Positions 1 through 9,145 of a DNA stretch of 64,000 nt are shown one piece after another. Under the pieces are notes generated by a model. It was not told the DNA's origin, did no database searches, and saw only the letters and a program-made list of their open reading frames with translations. The stretch's first letter is position 1; every line of letters begins with the position of its first letter. This DNA is from Thiodiazotropha sp040506975 (GTDB lineage: Bacteria; Pseudomonadota; Gammaproteobacteria; Chromatiales; Chromatiaceae), in NCBI GenBank assembly GCA_965211775.1, contig OZ242974.1, forward strand, positions 744,001 to 808,000. Reading direction: 5' to 3'. Position numbers and translations under genes: made by a program.

Positions 1-598
1 GCAGTGAAGTTATAAAGGATAGGGGCGTGTATAACAATCGCCGACAGTAATCATACAGCCTCTTACGATGGTGTCTCAACTGTGGCAGCAACAGAAGGAA
101 TGAAGTAGTGCCTAGTATTGCCAGCAGGATGGTCAATGGGACTTTTTGAGTCAGTGTGATCAAGAGTTGATATTGCGTGAAACTGATGAGCAATAGACCA
201 AAGATGAAAGCGCTGAAAACGACCCAGAATGTTTCTAGCAAGATGGTGTCACGTACGGTCTGGTTATCGAGACCGGCAGATTTATACATCCCGATTTTAC
301 CAACAAACTGCCATATCGAGCCGGGTATGTATTTGCCCAGTTGCGTAATGTTGTAGATACTGAAACTTTTGGAAAACAAAAAATTGACTTTATAGTGGAG
401 TAACGATTGGTGCATGATAGCTACCAACAGCAGTTTGCCGATGGTAAGTGCGAGCAGGGAGTAGACTATTATTTCAATCGGAAGAAGCTTCACAACGTCG
501 ACCACGCGGTGGAGATTTCCCAGCAGGAAGAAAAAAATAAAGCTTAAGACAACCACCCACCATAGAGTCTTAAATGCGGTTTTTATGTTTACTTGCAC
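1..598 (-). CDS. Flippase-like integral membrane protein (lysylphosphatidylglycerol synthase TM family), 3' end outside window
   Basis: The reading frame stays open on the minus strand from a GTG at 596-598 to the window edge, about 199 residues, so the C-terminus is missing. The protein is strongly hydrophobic with several membrane segments. It carries QLGKYIPGSIWQFVGK, a signature of the lysylphosphatidylglycerol synthase transmembrane region family (AglD/MprF-type, UPF0104). Members are thought to move lipid-linked molecules across the inner membrane. It overlaps the stop of the upstream pyruvyl transferase gene by 10 bp, which supports the GTG start and translational coupling. In this operon a role in handling a lipid-linked glycan is inferred. 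Confidence 0.75.
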   Translation of the reverse strand, partial: MQVNIKTAFKTLWWVVVLSFIFFFLLGNLHRVVDVVKLLPIEIIVYSLLALTIGKLLLVAIMHQSLLHYKVNFLFSKSFSIYNITQLGKYIPGSIWQFVGKIGMYKSAGLDNQTVRDTILLETFWVVFSAFIFGLLLISFTQYQLLITLTQKVPLTILLAILGTTSFLLLLPQLRHHRKRLYDYCRRLLYTPLSFITSL

Positions 599-1863
599 GA
601 TTTGCCTTGATCCAGAAGGTTAAACAAATAGGCGAACTGTTTATAAGCGGAAGCCTTTGCGTGTTTCTGCTGTTGCTTGATTTTTTGGTGTATTGATGGT
701 TCGTTATGCAGCGTGTGTCGAATCGTTTCAAGCATGAGTTCGGAATTAAGCTGGCTGAAGTCAAAGACAAGATCACCAAGGCCGAAAAAATCCATCACTT
801 CCTGATATTTGTGGCTCCAGCCCAGCACTATAACAGGCTGGCCGCTGGCTAGTGCGGCGATCATTGCATGAAATCGGGAAACCATCACAAGCCTGCAATA
901 ACTCATTAGCTGTTTTATGCCTGGTGTATTGACATCAAAATCAACATAATAGATTGGTGCTGATTCGTGGTTATCACCATCCAACTGGTTAATGATATCT
1001 CTGATCACGGGCAGGTCATTATTGCGCAGCCTGGACATTTCATCTTTGCGGGTAGCGTTTGGATAGAGAAGTATGGCGTACCCTTGCGCTAGGAGTTGAC
1101 GGCAAAGTGTTGCGATTTGATGGTGGTAGCTGTTGTCTTGTCGCTGCGGCATTGCTGCCAGTACGCTACTGGGGCAGATACCGATCAGTTCCCTGTCTTC
1201 TCGCTGAAGTCTGTTGCTGAGAGCGGCAAGTTGCGGGCGACTTTCGACGCTGATCATGTCTTGTGGCCGGTGAAGAAAGGCTACATCGGCAACCGGTTCG
1301 ACATAACAGGTATCCAGTGACAATGATTGCAAGTGTTGATGAGTAGTGGCTCCGCGGGCAAATATTTGATCGATTCTCGATAGGGTATGTCTGGCGAGGA
1401 AGTGATTCAGCGGATTATTGAATGGCCCGGCGGCCTGAGAGAACTTAACCACCGGCGTGTCAAGTAGGAGAGCCGGCACCAGGGTGAGAACGTTGTAGGG
1501 CAAAAACTTTTCTCTGCCATCAATGAAAGCGACGCCGGCTAGATCGATAAGGACATCGGAACTGCCAAGGGAGCGGACGGATTCGGGTGTTAGTCTGGCC
1601 ATGACTTTAAGACGCAGGCCGTTAAGCAACATCAATAGAAGTGAGCAGGGTAGAAGTACAGTAACCAGGTACAAGGGATCTGCGCTGTAAACCTTAATCC
1701 TTGGATCATTGATGAGTTCCCGGTCCCGCTTTGGATAATAAGTGTAGATGTTGAAGTTCGCCTCTGGATAGCGATCGCGTATTCTTCCGATAGTGGTGGT
1801 TAACATGGCCTCAGCACCCCGGTTGCCACTCACTGTTGCTGCAATGATTGAGATGGTTTTCAT
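589..1863 (-). CDS. Polysaccharide pyruvyl transferase family protein
   Basis: This 424-residue protein begins MKTISIIAATVSGNRGAEAM, the nucleotide-binding-like N-terminus of the polysaccharide pyruvyl transferase family (WcaK/CsaB/AmsJ type, PF04230). Near residue 330 it has the C-terminal family block SRFHAMIAALASGQPVIVLG. Known members transfer pyruvate from phosphoenolpyruvate to a sugar hydroxyl of a surface polysaccharide as a ketal. The start overlaps the stop of the upstream FrhB-like gene in an ATGA arrangement at 1860-1863, so the two are translationally coupled. Pairing of these two families in exopolysaccharide loci is common. The specific sugar acceptor cannot be told from sequence. 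Confidence 0.85.
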   Translation of the reverse strand: MKTISIIAATVSGNRGAEAMLTTTIGRIRDRYPEANFNIYTYYPKRDRELINDPRIKVYSADPLYLVTVLLPCSLLLMLLNGLRLKVMARLTPESVRSLGSSDVLIDLAGVAFIDGREKFLPYNVLTLVPALLLDTPVVKFSQAAGPFNNPLNHFLARHTLSRIDQIFARGATTHQHLQSLSLDTCYVEPVADVAFLHRPQDMISVESRPQLAALSNRLQREDRELIGICPSSVLAAMPQRQDNSYHHQIATLCRQLLAQGYAILLYPNATRKDEMSRLRNNDLPVIRDIINQLDGDNHESAPIYYVDFDVNTPGIKQLMSYCRLVMVSRFHAMIAALASGQPVIVLGWSHKYQEVMDFFGLGDLVFDFSQLNSELMLETIRHTLHNEPSIHQKIKQQQKHAKASAYKQFAYLFNLLDQGKSCK

Positions 1864-2978
1864 GGTAAGGTTTCGATGCCTTTTCTAAGGTAGAGGTAGG
1901 CTTTTAGCAGCGGACGAGGTAATTTGAATATCAACTTGTTCCACTGTGATGATTCACTCCAGCGCATGTTAAACAGTGTAAACAGCGCGGTGAGCCAAGC
2001 ATGCCATGAAACCCGTGCCTTGATATTGTCCGGGATTTTATAGCCAAATAATGGGGCCACGCGATTCCTCGCGCTGACATTATAATGGAAAGGGGCGGTA
2101 CGAGCCTGGCCGTCCAGAATATCGCATATCTCCAGGGCTTCTGCAGTGATTGCTCCACTGCGGATCGCGCTATTCCATGAATCAATGCCTTGCTGGGTGC
2201 GTATTATTACCCCCGTTTTCTTTATCGGATCCTGTTTAAACCGGTAGGCCCACACATCTCCGAGGGAAATGTCAGCTTGATAACCGAAATGATCGTGGCA
2301 AACCAGGCATTTCTTTTCCGAATAAAAGTAGAGATTTTGATAAAGACTGAAGTAGGAGAATGGTTTTCTGATGGTGGCTCCATTCAAAAAATCGGCTTCC
2401 AACTCGCCCCGCCAGTGACCTTTGCGAAAGCGATAATAGCGCAACGGACTGGCAGCCTCTTTCTTCAGCTGTTCAGAGATCTCATCAATTAATCCGGTCC
2501 TTGAATTATGTCCGCAAACCAAAGCGATTTTCAGCTTGACCTTATTGGTGATGTCGTCATCTTTTGCAATCCACCGGGTAAGATTTGTAATATCACAGGG
2601 CAGGCCAACCACGGCGACGCGTCCATGAAACTGACGAATCAGGGGCAGGGCCTCTTTCATAAAGGCGGTTTCTACATATTTACTTCCTTGGGCATCAAGA
2701 ATTTCTTGCTTGGAAGTGACAATTGAAAAATGCGCTCTAATCTTTCCTTTTTCAATAACGGTGTTGCAAACCAACGCGCCATCGATCTCATCCTGCTCCA
2801 GGAGTGAAATCAAGAGTGCGGACCCGGCCCCGCCCGATGCGGCGTTGACCCGGTTGGATTCATCAGTCGCATAAGCGTGATACAACTCGCGATACTCTCC
2901 GACAAGCGTGCGTATCTGTGTTTCAGTCCATGTTCTCCGTAGCAGCCGGTCAGTAATTCGATTGAACATATTACGCAT
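1860..2978 (-). CDS. Coenzyme F420 hydrogenase/dehydrogenase beta-subunit-like protein (FrhB family)
   Basis: The product is about 372 residues from the ATG at 2978 (MRNMFNRI); a TTG seven codons upstream at 2999 is a weaker alternative. It has the FrhB/FdhB N- and C-terminal domain pattern: GSKYVETAF, AVVGLPCDITNL near the middle, and a CLVCHDHFGYQADISLGDVW block with cysteines that can bind an Fe-S cluster. In bacteria without F420-dependent hydrogenase, proteins of this family are often encoded beside polysaccharide pyruvyl transferases and are presumed redox enzymes acting on sugars or flavin. The gene heads the operon that continues with the pyruvyl transferase and the flippase-like protein. 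An IS4 element lies about 100 bp upstream and may have replaced its promoter. Confidence 0.8.
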   Translation of the reverse strand: MRNMFNRITDRLLRRTWTETQIRTLVGEYRELYHAYATDESNRVNAASGGAGSALLISLLEQDEIDGALVCNTVIEKGKIRAHFSIVTSKQEILDAQGSKYVETAFMKEALPLIRQFHGRVAVVGLPCDITNLTRWIAKDDDITNKVKLKIALVCGHNSRTGLIDEISEQLKKEAASPLRYYRFRKGHWRGELEADFLNGATIRKPFSYFSLYQNLYFYSEKKCLVCHDHFGYQADISLGDVWAYRFKQDPIKKTGVIIRTQQGIDSWNSAIRSGAITAEALEICDILDGQARTAPFHYNVSARNRVAPLFGYKIPDNIKARVSWHAWLTALFTLFNMRWSESSQWNKLIFKLPRPLLKAYLYLRKGIETLP

Positions 2979-3133
2979 TGTGTTTTTGTTCGGGAGCAAA
3001 GTCAGTATCTGAAAATATTGGTTTGATGCTTTTATGGAGTTTCTGTTTTCTTAGCCCGGCTGTTTTATTATTTGAAATCACTGCTGTCCCATTAACTGAG
3101 ATTTAGGAGGCCCAGGTTATTCACATTTTGATA

Positions 3134-4162
3134 CCTGATTACCCCTAAACCTCAGCCATTCTCAAGAGGCGATATGGCATAGGTGGAGTGCGAAGAGCGG
3201 CAAAAAGCAATCGTTCAATCATGGCGGGTAAATCGAAACGGCGGTTAAACCGATATTCGAACTCAGCAAGATAACGCGACACATGTTTATCTCGAATCGC
3301 ATGAAAAGTACCCAACAGACTGTTTTTGACATTACCCAACATCGTGGTTACCCATTTGAAGCACGAATACTGGACACTTTGGCGCCCACCACCCGTCACC
3401 ATGGGGTTATGATGGCAATCAGCGGTTGTCACGCCACTAAAGCACCAAAGCCCATCGGTAAAGACTTCGCTGCCAGGCATCAAGCAGGAGCGGGCGTAGC
3501 GGGCGATTTCACGTTTGCGGAAGCCCCTTACACGACGCAGTTGAATTTTCATGGGCCTGCCGTCCCGCGTCGTCTCAACAGCAGCTACGAAAGGGATTTT
3601 GTTGCGCGACCCACGACCACGCTTACCGGCTTGCTCGCCTCCGAGATAAGCATCATCCAATTCGATGCGACCGGCCAGTTTTTTTCCACGCTCACGTTCC
3701 ATCATCACCTGCATCAACTTATGCTTGAGTCGCCAGGCCGTATTGTAGTTCACCCCGATTTCGCGGGAAAGTTGCAGCGCCGAGATACTTTTCTTGCGTT
3801 GGGTCAACAGATAGATCGCAAGAAACCACGTTCTCAGCGGCAGCTTGGTGCCATGGAAGATGCTGCCGGCGGTCAGGGAAGTCTGATGATGGCACTTGTG
3901 ACATTGATATATCTGACGCTTTTTGAGTTCACAGCCTGTTGTGTTGCCGCACTCAGGGCAGACATAGCCCGTCGGCCAGCGCAAATCATACAATGCCTGT
4001 CGACACTGATCCTCGGTCCCATATTGTTCCAGAAAATCGTGCAAACCAAGACCTTTTTGAAATTGAATAGTATTTCTCGGCATGATGAAATCCTCTTTTA
4101 TTCAGTAGGTTCCATTATGCTTGCACCACAGGCTCAATAGCTGAGCCTCAGGGGTAATCAGG
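3134..4162 (-). mobile_element. IS1595-family element, copy 1 (nested in IS4)
   Basis: The element is 1029 bp with ends CCTGATTACCCC...GGGGTAATCAGG and an exact 8-bp target duplication TTTTGATA at 3126-3133 and 4163-4170. The transposase is on the minus strand. In this copy the transposase-proximal end reads CCTGATTACCCC, a better match to the opposite end than the CCTGATTACTCA seen in the other four copies. The insertion lies in the leader of the IS4 transposase gene and may separate it from its promoter. Confidence 0.96.
3145..4083 (-). CDS. IS1595-family transposase (ISXO2-like), copy 1
   Basis: The 312-residue protein has an N-terminal zinc ribbon (CPECG...CHKCH, residues about 42-65), a helix-turn-helix-like segment around NYNTAWRLKHK, and an ISXO2-like catalytic domain. 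Visible acidic motifs are ELDDAYLGGE, VFTDGLW and the C-terminal EFEYRFNRR. It differs from the other copies at WVTTMLG (WVNTMLG elsewhere). It appears full length and potentially active. A 285-residue open frame on the opposite strand exists in every copy and is a codon-bias shadow. Confidence 0.95.
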   Translation of the reverse strand: MPRNTIQFQKGLGLHDFLEQYGTEDQCRQALYDLRWPTGYVCPECGNTTGCELKKRQIYQCHKCHHQTSLTAGSIFHGTKLPLRTWFLAIYLLTQRKKSISALQLSREIGVNYNTAWRLKHKLMQVMMERERGKKLAGRIELDDAYLGGEQAGKRGRGSRNKIPFVAAVETTRDGRPMKIQLRRVRGFRKREIARYARSCLMPGSEVFTDGLWCFSGVTTADCHHNPMVTGGGRQSVQYSCFKWVTTMLGNVKNSLLGTFHAIRDKHVSRYLAEFEYRFNRRFDLPAMIERLLFAALRTPPMPYRLLRMAEV

Positions 4163-4217
4163 TTTTGATAAAATAAAAGCGCAAACAAATCATTGAATCA
4201 AAAGGAATAACCAGGCC

Positions 4218-5369
4218 ATGTCACATAATAGCACGGTATTTGCGCAACTGCTGAAACTGATTTCGAGACATGAATTTGAAACACTGGCAAAAGAACATCA
4301 TACAGGCAGGGCTTTTCGTAAAAACTCCCGCTGGAGCCAGTTCGTGGCAATGATGATGGGACAACTTTCCGGTAGAAACAGTTTGCGGGATATGGTTGAT
4401 AATCTCGGGGCACAGGCGCATCGTCTTTATCACCTGGGTAGTCGTTTGATTAGGCGTTCGAGTTTATCTCGCATCAACAATGACAAGCCTTACACGCTTT
4501 ATGAAGAGTTGTTTAGCAAACTGTTGACGCGATGCCAGGCAAAAGCACCATCGCATGATTTCCGTTTTAAGAATCCACTGTATTCCCTGGATGCCAGTAT
4601 CATTGATTTATGCCTGTCAGTTTTTCCATGGGCTGAATTTCGCACGACAAAAGCGGCAGTAAAATTACATGTTGGACTCAACCATTCAGGTCATTTACCC
4701 GAGTTCTTTGCTGTCACCGAAGGCAACCAGCATGAAGTCAATATTGGCAAGCTGATGAATTTTCCAAAAGGCAGTATTGTGACCTTCGATAAAGGCTATA
4801 ACGACTACGAGTGGTATAATCAACTGAATAAAAAAGGCATTTTCTTTGTTACACGTCAAAAGTCCAATGCAGTTTATCGGGTGATATCCCGCCAGCCAGT
4901 GATTAAAAGCAAAGGACTGACATCAGATCAAATCATTGAATTTACCGGGCCAATCACAGCAAAGAAGTGTCCAATTCAGTTGCGTCGTATCGGTTACCGC
5001 GATCCTGAAACCAGCAAGCATTATGTTTTTCTGACGAATAATTTCAAGCTGGCTGCCAAAACCATTGCACAGATTTATAAGGCTCGTTGGGATATTGAGT
5101 TGTTCTTCAAGTGGATCAAACAGAACCTGAAAATCAAATCATTTGTCGGTACCAGTAAGAATGCTGTGATGACACAAATCTGGATTGCTTTGTGTGTTTA
5201 TTTGTTGCTTGCCTATATCAAGTTCCAGTCGAAAATCCGAAAAAGTGCTCAACAGATATTGCGATTATTACAGATGAACCTGTTTGAAAAACGAGACCTG
5301 ATGGCGTTACTACGAGGAGACCCAATCAATGACAAAACAAATGATTGCAATCAACTGGCTCTACTGTAA
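4218..5369 (+). CDS. IS4-family transposase (DUF4372 N-terminal type), copy 1
   Basis: This 383-residue DDE transposase starts MSHNSTVFAQLLKLISRHEF, the DUF4372-type N-terminal domain found in many IS4-family transposases. The catalytic core includes YSLDASIIDLCLSVFPWAEF (first Asp), VTFDKGYNDYEWY (second Asp) and the Y-(2)-R-(3)-E-type signature YKARWDIELFFKWIKQNLKIK near residue 295. It is full length relative to the second copy (398 residues, with a longer N-terminus). The two copies differ at many positions, so they are distinct lineages, not recent duplicates. An upstream IS1595 insertion probably disturbs its expression. Confidence 0.93.
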   Translation: MSHNSTVFAQLLKLISRHEFETLAKEHHTGRAFRKNSRWSQFVAMMMGQLSGRNSLRDMVDNLGAQAHRLYHLGSRLIRRSSLSRINNDKPYTLYEELFSKLLTRCQAKAPSHDFRFKNPLYSLDASIIDLCLSVFPWAEFRTTKAAVKLHVGLNHSGHLPEFFAVTEGNQHEVNIGKLMNFPKGSIVTFDKGYNDYEWYNQLNKKGIFFVTRQKSNAVYRVISRQPVIKSKGLTSDQIIEFTGPITAKKCPIQLRRIGYRDPETSKHYVFLTNNFKLAAKTIAQIYKARWDIELFFKWIKQNLKIKSFVGTSKNAVMTQIWIALCVYLLLAYIKFQSKIRKSAQQILRLLQMNLFEKRDLMALLRGDPINDKTNDCNQLALL

Positions 5370-5470
5370 AAGTTAATGGGACAGCAATGATTTGAAATCA
5401 TTTAATGAATTGAAGAGAGACAGCCATTTGTCATTCAGTGGGGTTTTTTCGGGTGTGGCATGTTGCCCAG

Positions 5471-5620
5471 TCAAGCAGTAGCCTCGTGGGTTGAATTGGC
5501 TCTCTTCTCGAGTTCAGCATGCTCCGGCACTAAGGCATCTCTGATTAATTCCAAGAATCGTATAATATCGATACATTGATCACCAGCCCCAAAAAAGCGC
5601 GATGAAACAACACAGCCTAG
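5471..5620 (-). pseudogene. 3' fragment of an unrecognised gene cut by the IS1380 element
   Basis: About 49 codons on the minus strand, reading in from the IS1380 end and stopping at 5471, encode LGCVVSSRFFGAGDQCIDII...STHEATA. No start codon belongs to it; the frame merely continues through IS termini upstream. It looks like the C-terminus of a protein encoded in the same direction as the downstream FrhB-like operon. I do not recognise the family. The 5' portion is absent from the other side of the IS cluster, so part of the gene was lost in a rearrangement. Confidence 0.45.
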
Positions 5621-5649
5621 CCCCAATATTTCACGCATTAAAAAGGCAA

Positions 5650-6678
5650 CCTGATTACTCATGAGGCTCAGCTATTGAGCCTGTGGTGCAAGCATAATGG
5701 AACCTACTGAATAAAAGAGGATTTCATCATGCCGAGAAATACTATTCAATTTCAAAAAGGTCTTGGTTTGCACGATTTTCTGGAACAATATGGGACCGAG
5801 GATCAGTGTCGACAGGCATTGTATGATTTGCGCTGGCCGACGGGCTATGTCTGCCCTGAGTGCGGCAACACAACAGGCTGTGAACTCAAAAAGCGTCAGA
5901 TATATCAATGTCACAAGTGCCATCACCAGACTTCCCTGACCGCCGGCAGCATCTTCCATGGCACCAAGCTGCCGCTGAGAACGTGGTTTCTTGCGATCTA
6001 TCTGTTGACCCAACGCAAGAAAAGTATCTCGGCGCTGCAACTTTCCCGCGAAATCGGGGTGAACTACAATACGGCCTGGCGACTCAAGCATAAGTTGATG
6101 CAGGTGATGATGGAACGTGAGCGTGGAAAAAAACTGGCCGGTCGCATCGAATTGGATGATGCTTATCTCGGAGGCGAGCAAGCCGGTAAGCGTGGTCGTG
6201 GGTCGCGCAACAAAATCCCTTTCGTAGCTGCTGTTGAGACGACGCGGGACGGCAGGCCCATGAAAATTCAACTGCGTCGTGTAAGGGGCTTCCGCAAACG
6301 TGAAATCGCCCGCTACGCCCGCTCCTGCTTGATGCCTGGCAGCGAAGTCTTTACCGATGGGCTTTGGTGCTTTAGTGGCGTGACAACCGCTGATTGCCAT
6401 CATAACCCCATGGTGACGGGTGGTGGGCGCCAAAGTGTCCAGTATTCGTGCTTCAAATGGGTAAACACGATGTTGGGTAATGTCAAAAACAGTCTGTTGG
6501 GTACTTTTCATGCGATTCGAGATAAACATGTGTCGCGTTATCTTGCTGAGTTCGAATATCGGTTTAACCGCCGTTTCGATTTACCCGCCATGATTGAACG
6601 ATTGCTTTTTGCCGCTCTTCGCACTCCACCTATGCCATATCGCCTCTTGAGAATGGCTGAGGTTTAGGGGTAATCAGG
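5650..6678 (+). mobile_element. IS1595-family element, copy 2 (nested in IS1380)
   Basis: The element is 1029 bp, with ends CCTGATTACTCA at 5650 and GGGGTAATCAGG ending at 6678. The 8-bp target duplication AAAGGCAA is exact at 5642-5649 and 6679-6686. Removing the element and one repeat rejoins the IS1380 left terminus, which shows that IS1595 arrived after IS1380. Confidence 0.96.
5729..6667 (+). CDS. IS1595-family transposase (ISXO2-like), copy 2
   Basis: This is a full-length 312-residue transposase, nearly identical to the other four copies: zinc ribbon CPECG/CHKCH, then an ISXO2-like DDE domain with ELDDAYLGGE and VFTDGLW. A purine-rich stretch (AAGAGGA) lies just before the ATG. The copy appears intact. 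Confidence 0.95.
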   Translation: MPRNTIQFQKGLGLHDFLEQYGTEDQCRQALYDLRWPTGYVCPECGNTTGCELKKRQIYQCHKCHHQTSLTAGSIFHGTKLPLRTWFLAIYLLTQRKKSISALQLSREIGVNYNTAWRLKHKLMQVMMERERGKKLAGRIELDDAYLGGEQAGKRGRGSRNKIPFVAAVETTRDGRPMKIQLRRVRGFRKREIARYARSCLMPGSEVFTDGLWCFSGVTTADCHHNPMVTGGGRQSVQYSCFKWVNTMLGNVKNSLLGTFHAIRDKHVSRYLAEFEYRFNRRFDLPAMIERLLFAALRTPPMPYRLLRMAEV

Positions 6679-6738
6679 AAAGGCAAAATCCTGATACTTC
6701 GATATAATTCAGTTGCTTACACTGTAATCGAAAGGATT

Positions 6739-8058
6739 TTGCCTGTGACAAACTGTACCCAGACTGCCTTTGATTTTCCAGCCCTAAAACGCCGTAAGGT
6801 TCAAGCCGAGTTTTCCGGTGGCGATATCACCTCGGACGGCGGCGTGTTGCTGCTGCGTGAGATCGACAGGCGTCTGGGATTGCTCGAGGCGGTTGATGCG
6901 GTCATCCCCGACCCGCGAGATCCCCGCTATATTGAACACAGCCAGTTGAGCCTGTTGCGCCAGCGAGTCTATGGGCTCTGCCTGGGTTATGAAGATCTGA
7001 ACGACCATCAGACACTACGCACCGACCCGGCCCTACAGAGCTCGATCGAACGCGAGGAGGTACTGGGCAGCCAGTCGACACTTTGTCGGCTGGAGAACCG
7101 GGTCGATCGCCGGGTTGCCGTTGATGTCCACAACCTACTGCTCGAGCAGTTCATTGCCTCATATGATGCACCACCCGATGAGCTGATCCTGGATTTCGAC
7201 GCCACGGATGATCCGGTGCATGGCCGCCAGGAAGGCCGCTTCTTTCACGGCTACTACGATCACTACTGCTTCCTGCCCCTGTATGTCTTTTGTGGCGATC
7301 AACTGCTGGTGAGTTATCTGCGGCCCAGCCGGATCGATGCGCCCAAGCATGCCTGGGCGATTCTGGCGCTGTTGGTCAAACGCCTGCGCCGGGCTTGGCC
7401 TGAAGTGCGTATCATCTTTCGGGGCGATAGCGGCTTTTGCCGTCACCACATGCTCAGCTGGTGCGAGCGCAACGCTGTGGGCTATATCGTGGGCATCGCC
7501 AAGAATGACGCCTTGCTGCGGTGTATCCGTGAGCCCATGCAGTGGGTTGAGGAACTGGCGAAGCGAACCGGCATGAAGATGCGGGAATTCTTTCAGTTTC
7601 ACTATGCCGCCAGCACCTGGAAGACGCGTCGCAAGGTGATCGCCAAACTGGAGGTCACCGACAAGGGGCCAAATCCACGCTTCATCGTCACCAACCTGGC
7701 CGGCGACAAACAGCGCCTTTACGATGACCTCTACTGCGCCCGTGGTGACATGGAGAACCGAATCAAGGAGCAGCAACTGGGGCTGTTCGCCGATCGCACC
7801 AGCGCGCATTACTGGTGGGCCAATCAGTTTCGTCTACTGCTGTCCAGTCTGGCCTATGTGCTGATGGAGGCCATCCGGCGCCTCGCGCTGAAGGGCACGG
7901 AACTGGCGCGTGCACAGATGACCACGATCCGGCTCAAACTGTTCAGGATCGGGGCGGTCATCATTCGCAACACGCGACGGATCCGCTTCCTGCTCTCCAG
8001 CACCTATCCCTATCAGGCGCTGTTTTTCCAGGTGGCGGCACGACTCAAGCCGGGATAG
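6739..8058 (+). CDS. IS1380-family transposase, copy 1
   Basis: The 439-residue transposase has the IS1380 hallmarks: FSGGDITSDGGVLLLREIDR near the N-terminus, the catalytic LILDFDATDDPVHG (residues about 150-165), FRGDSGFCR (second Asp) and GDMENRIKEQQLGLFADRTS near residue 340 (Glu region). A TTG at 6739 follows an AAAGG motif by 5 bp. A GTG at 6745 is an equally plausible start. The C-terminus FFQVAARLKPG is intact, so the enzyme may be functional although the left end of the element is interrupted. Confidence 0.93.
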   Translation: MPVTNCTQTAFDFPALKRRKVQAEFSGGDITSDGGVLLLREIDRRLGLLEAVDAVIPDPRDPRYIEHSQLSLLRQRVYGLCLGYEDLNDHQTLRTDPALQSSIEREEVLGSQSTLCRLENRVDRRVAVDVHNLLLEQFIASYDAPPDELILDFDATDDPVHGRQEGRFFHGYYDHYCFLPLYVFCGDQLLVSYLRPSRIDAPKHAWAILALLVKRLRRAWPEVRIIFRGDSGFCRHHMLSWCERNAVGYIVGIAKNDALLRCIREPMQWVEELAKRTGMKMREFFQFHYAASTWKTRRKVIAKLEVTDKGPNPRFIVTNLAGDKQRLYDDLYCARGDMENRIKEQQLGLFADRTSAHYWWANQFRLLLSSLAYVLMEAIRRLALKGTELARAQMTTIRLKLFRIGAVIIRNTRRIRFLLSSTYPYQALFFQVAARLKPG

Positions 8059-8225
8059 CCCGGCAGAGTGCTGCCCCGGCACGTTGATCAACAATGGGGG
8101 TAAGGGGGAGTCTGCCCGGAGGGTGGAAAATCAGGGCTTGATAGAGGTTTGGTTCCCAGTGAGGGCAAACCATCCAAGCTTGGCCATATCACCGGCTAAA
8201 TTTAAAAACGGATGAAACATGCGGG

Positions 8226-9145
8226 CTAGAGCGCATGCTGCGCATCCATTTTCTGCAGCATTGGTTTGAGCTTTCCGATCCGGCTGCGGAAGAGGCGCTT
8301 TACGACTCAAGAGCCATGCGTCTGTTTGTAGGGATAGACTTGGGTGCAGAGCCGGTCCCTGACGAAACGACGATCTGCAAGTTTCGCCACCTGATGGAGC
8401 GGAACAACTTGGGCGATGAGCTGTTTCGCCTTGTCAACGTCTATCTGGCGGAAAACGGTATGAAAGTGAGTCGGGGCACCATAGTGGATGCCACCATTAT
8501 CAATGCACCGAGTTCGACCAAGAACAAAGAGAAGCAGCGAGACCCGGACATGCATCAGACCAAGAAAGGCAACCAGTGGTACTTTGGCATGAAGGCGCAC
8601 ATTGGCGTAGACAGCCGTACCAAGCTGATTCACTCGATCGCCGTGACCCCTGCCAATGTGCATGATTCACAGATGCTGGGGGATCTACTGCACGGCGAGG
8701 AAACCCGTCTCTGGGGAGATTCTGCCTATGCAGGTCAGCGAGAACAACTAAAAGAACACGCTCCTCAGGCAAAAGACTTTACGCAGAAAAAAGGCTGCCG
8801 TAACCGCCAGTTGAGCGAAGCGGAACAATCAGCCAACCGGCACAAGTCAAAGACCCGCGCCAGAGTCGAGCATGTCTTTGGTGTAATGAAGCGCCAGTTC
8901 GGTTTCACCAAGGTGCGTTACCGCGGGTTGGAAAAGAATGCGCACTGCGTATTCACCAAATGTGCTTTAGTGAATCTGGTGCTGGCAAAGCGGCCATTAC
9001 TGGCGCAATGACAGGCAAGGTGCGCCTGGATGCTGGTAACAGGCAGCAACCAGGCGGGCAAACAGGAAGACTGTCATGTTTTACGGGTGTTTTGAGTAAA
9101 AAATGATGGATCAAGGTTGAAAGGCATCAATTGTTCAGAGCTTCC
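8226..9145 (+). mobile_element. IS5-family remnant, left end missing
   Basis: The right terminus reads TTGTTCAGAGCTTCC, ending at 9145 and followed by CTAA (9146-9149), a typical IS5 target tetranucleotide. The left terminus and the first codons of the transposase are missing, because the element abuts the IS1380 copy at 8225. The sequence left of that IS1380 copy (before 5617) does not encode the missing transposase N-terminus, so the junction reflects a deletion or rearrangement, not a clean insertion. Confidence 0.8.
8235..9011 (+). pseudogene. IS5-family transposase, N-terminally truncated
   Basis: Reading from LERMLRIHFLQHWFELSD, this is the IS5 transposase body: the segment before the first catalytic Asp (VDATIINAPSSTKNKEKQRD), HQTKKGNQWYFGMKAHIGVD, LWGDSAYAG (second Asp) and RARVEHVFGVMKRQFGFTKVRYRG (Glu region). 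Compared with IS5 transposases of about 320 residues, some 55-60 N-terminal residues are absent. The in-frame codons CTA GAG CGC before the ATG at 8235 belong to the original gene, so this ATG is internal and not the true start. Confidence 0.88.

Larger units (their letters stand above)
3079..5389 (+). mobile_element. IS4-family element, copy 1, interrupted by an IS1595 copy
   Basis: Terminal inverted repeats are CACTGCTGTCCCATTAACT at 3079-3097 and its complement with one mismatch (CATTGC...) ending at 5389. A 9-bp direct repeat, ATTTGAAAT, flanks the element at 3070-3078 and 5390-5398, as expected for a target duplication. The transposase is on the plus strand. An IS1595 copy (3134-4162) sits in the leader, 55 bp inside the left end and ahead of the transposase start. 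Without that insert and its duplicated 8 bp the element is 1274 bp, matching the 1276 bp of the second IS4 copy at 21242-22517. Confidence 0.93.
5621..8225 (+). mobile_element. IS1380-family element, copy 1, interrupted by an IS1595 copy
   Basis: The left end reads CCCCAATATTTCACG at 5621 and the right end closes with GATGAAACATGCGGG at 8225. Both resemble the ends of the two other IS1380 copies in the window. CTAG occurs directly outside both ends (5617-5620 and 8226-8229), consistent with the 4-bp duplication made by this family. IS1595 copy 2 lies 29 bp inside the left end. Without it the element is 1568 bp. Its transposase is about three quarters identical to that of the other two copies, so it is an older or separate lineage. 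Confidence 0.88.

Noticed and set aside
3283..4140. 285-codon open frame opposite every IS1595 transposase (also 5672-6529, 37204-38061, 49495-50352, 56344-57201)
   Set aside because: It lies entirely antisense to a protein with clear zinc ribbon and DDE motifs, has no recognisable features, and repeats with each IS copy only because the IS repeats.
7159..7809. 216-codon minus-strand frame in IS1380 copy 1
   Set aside because: Antisense to the transposase with no features.
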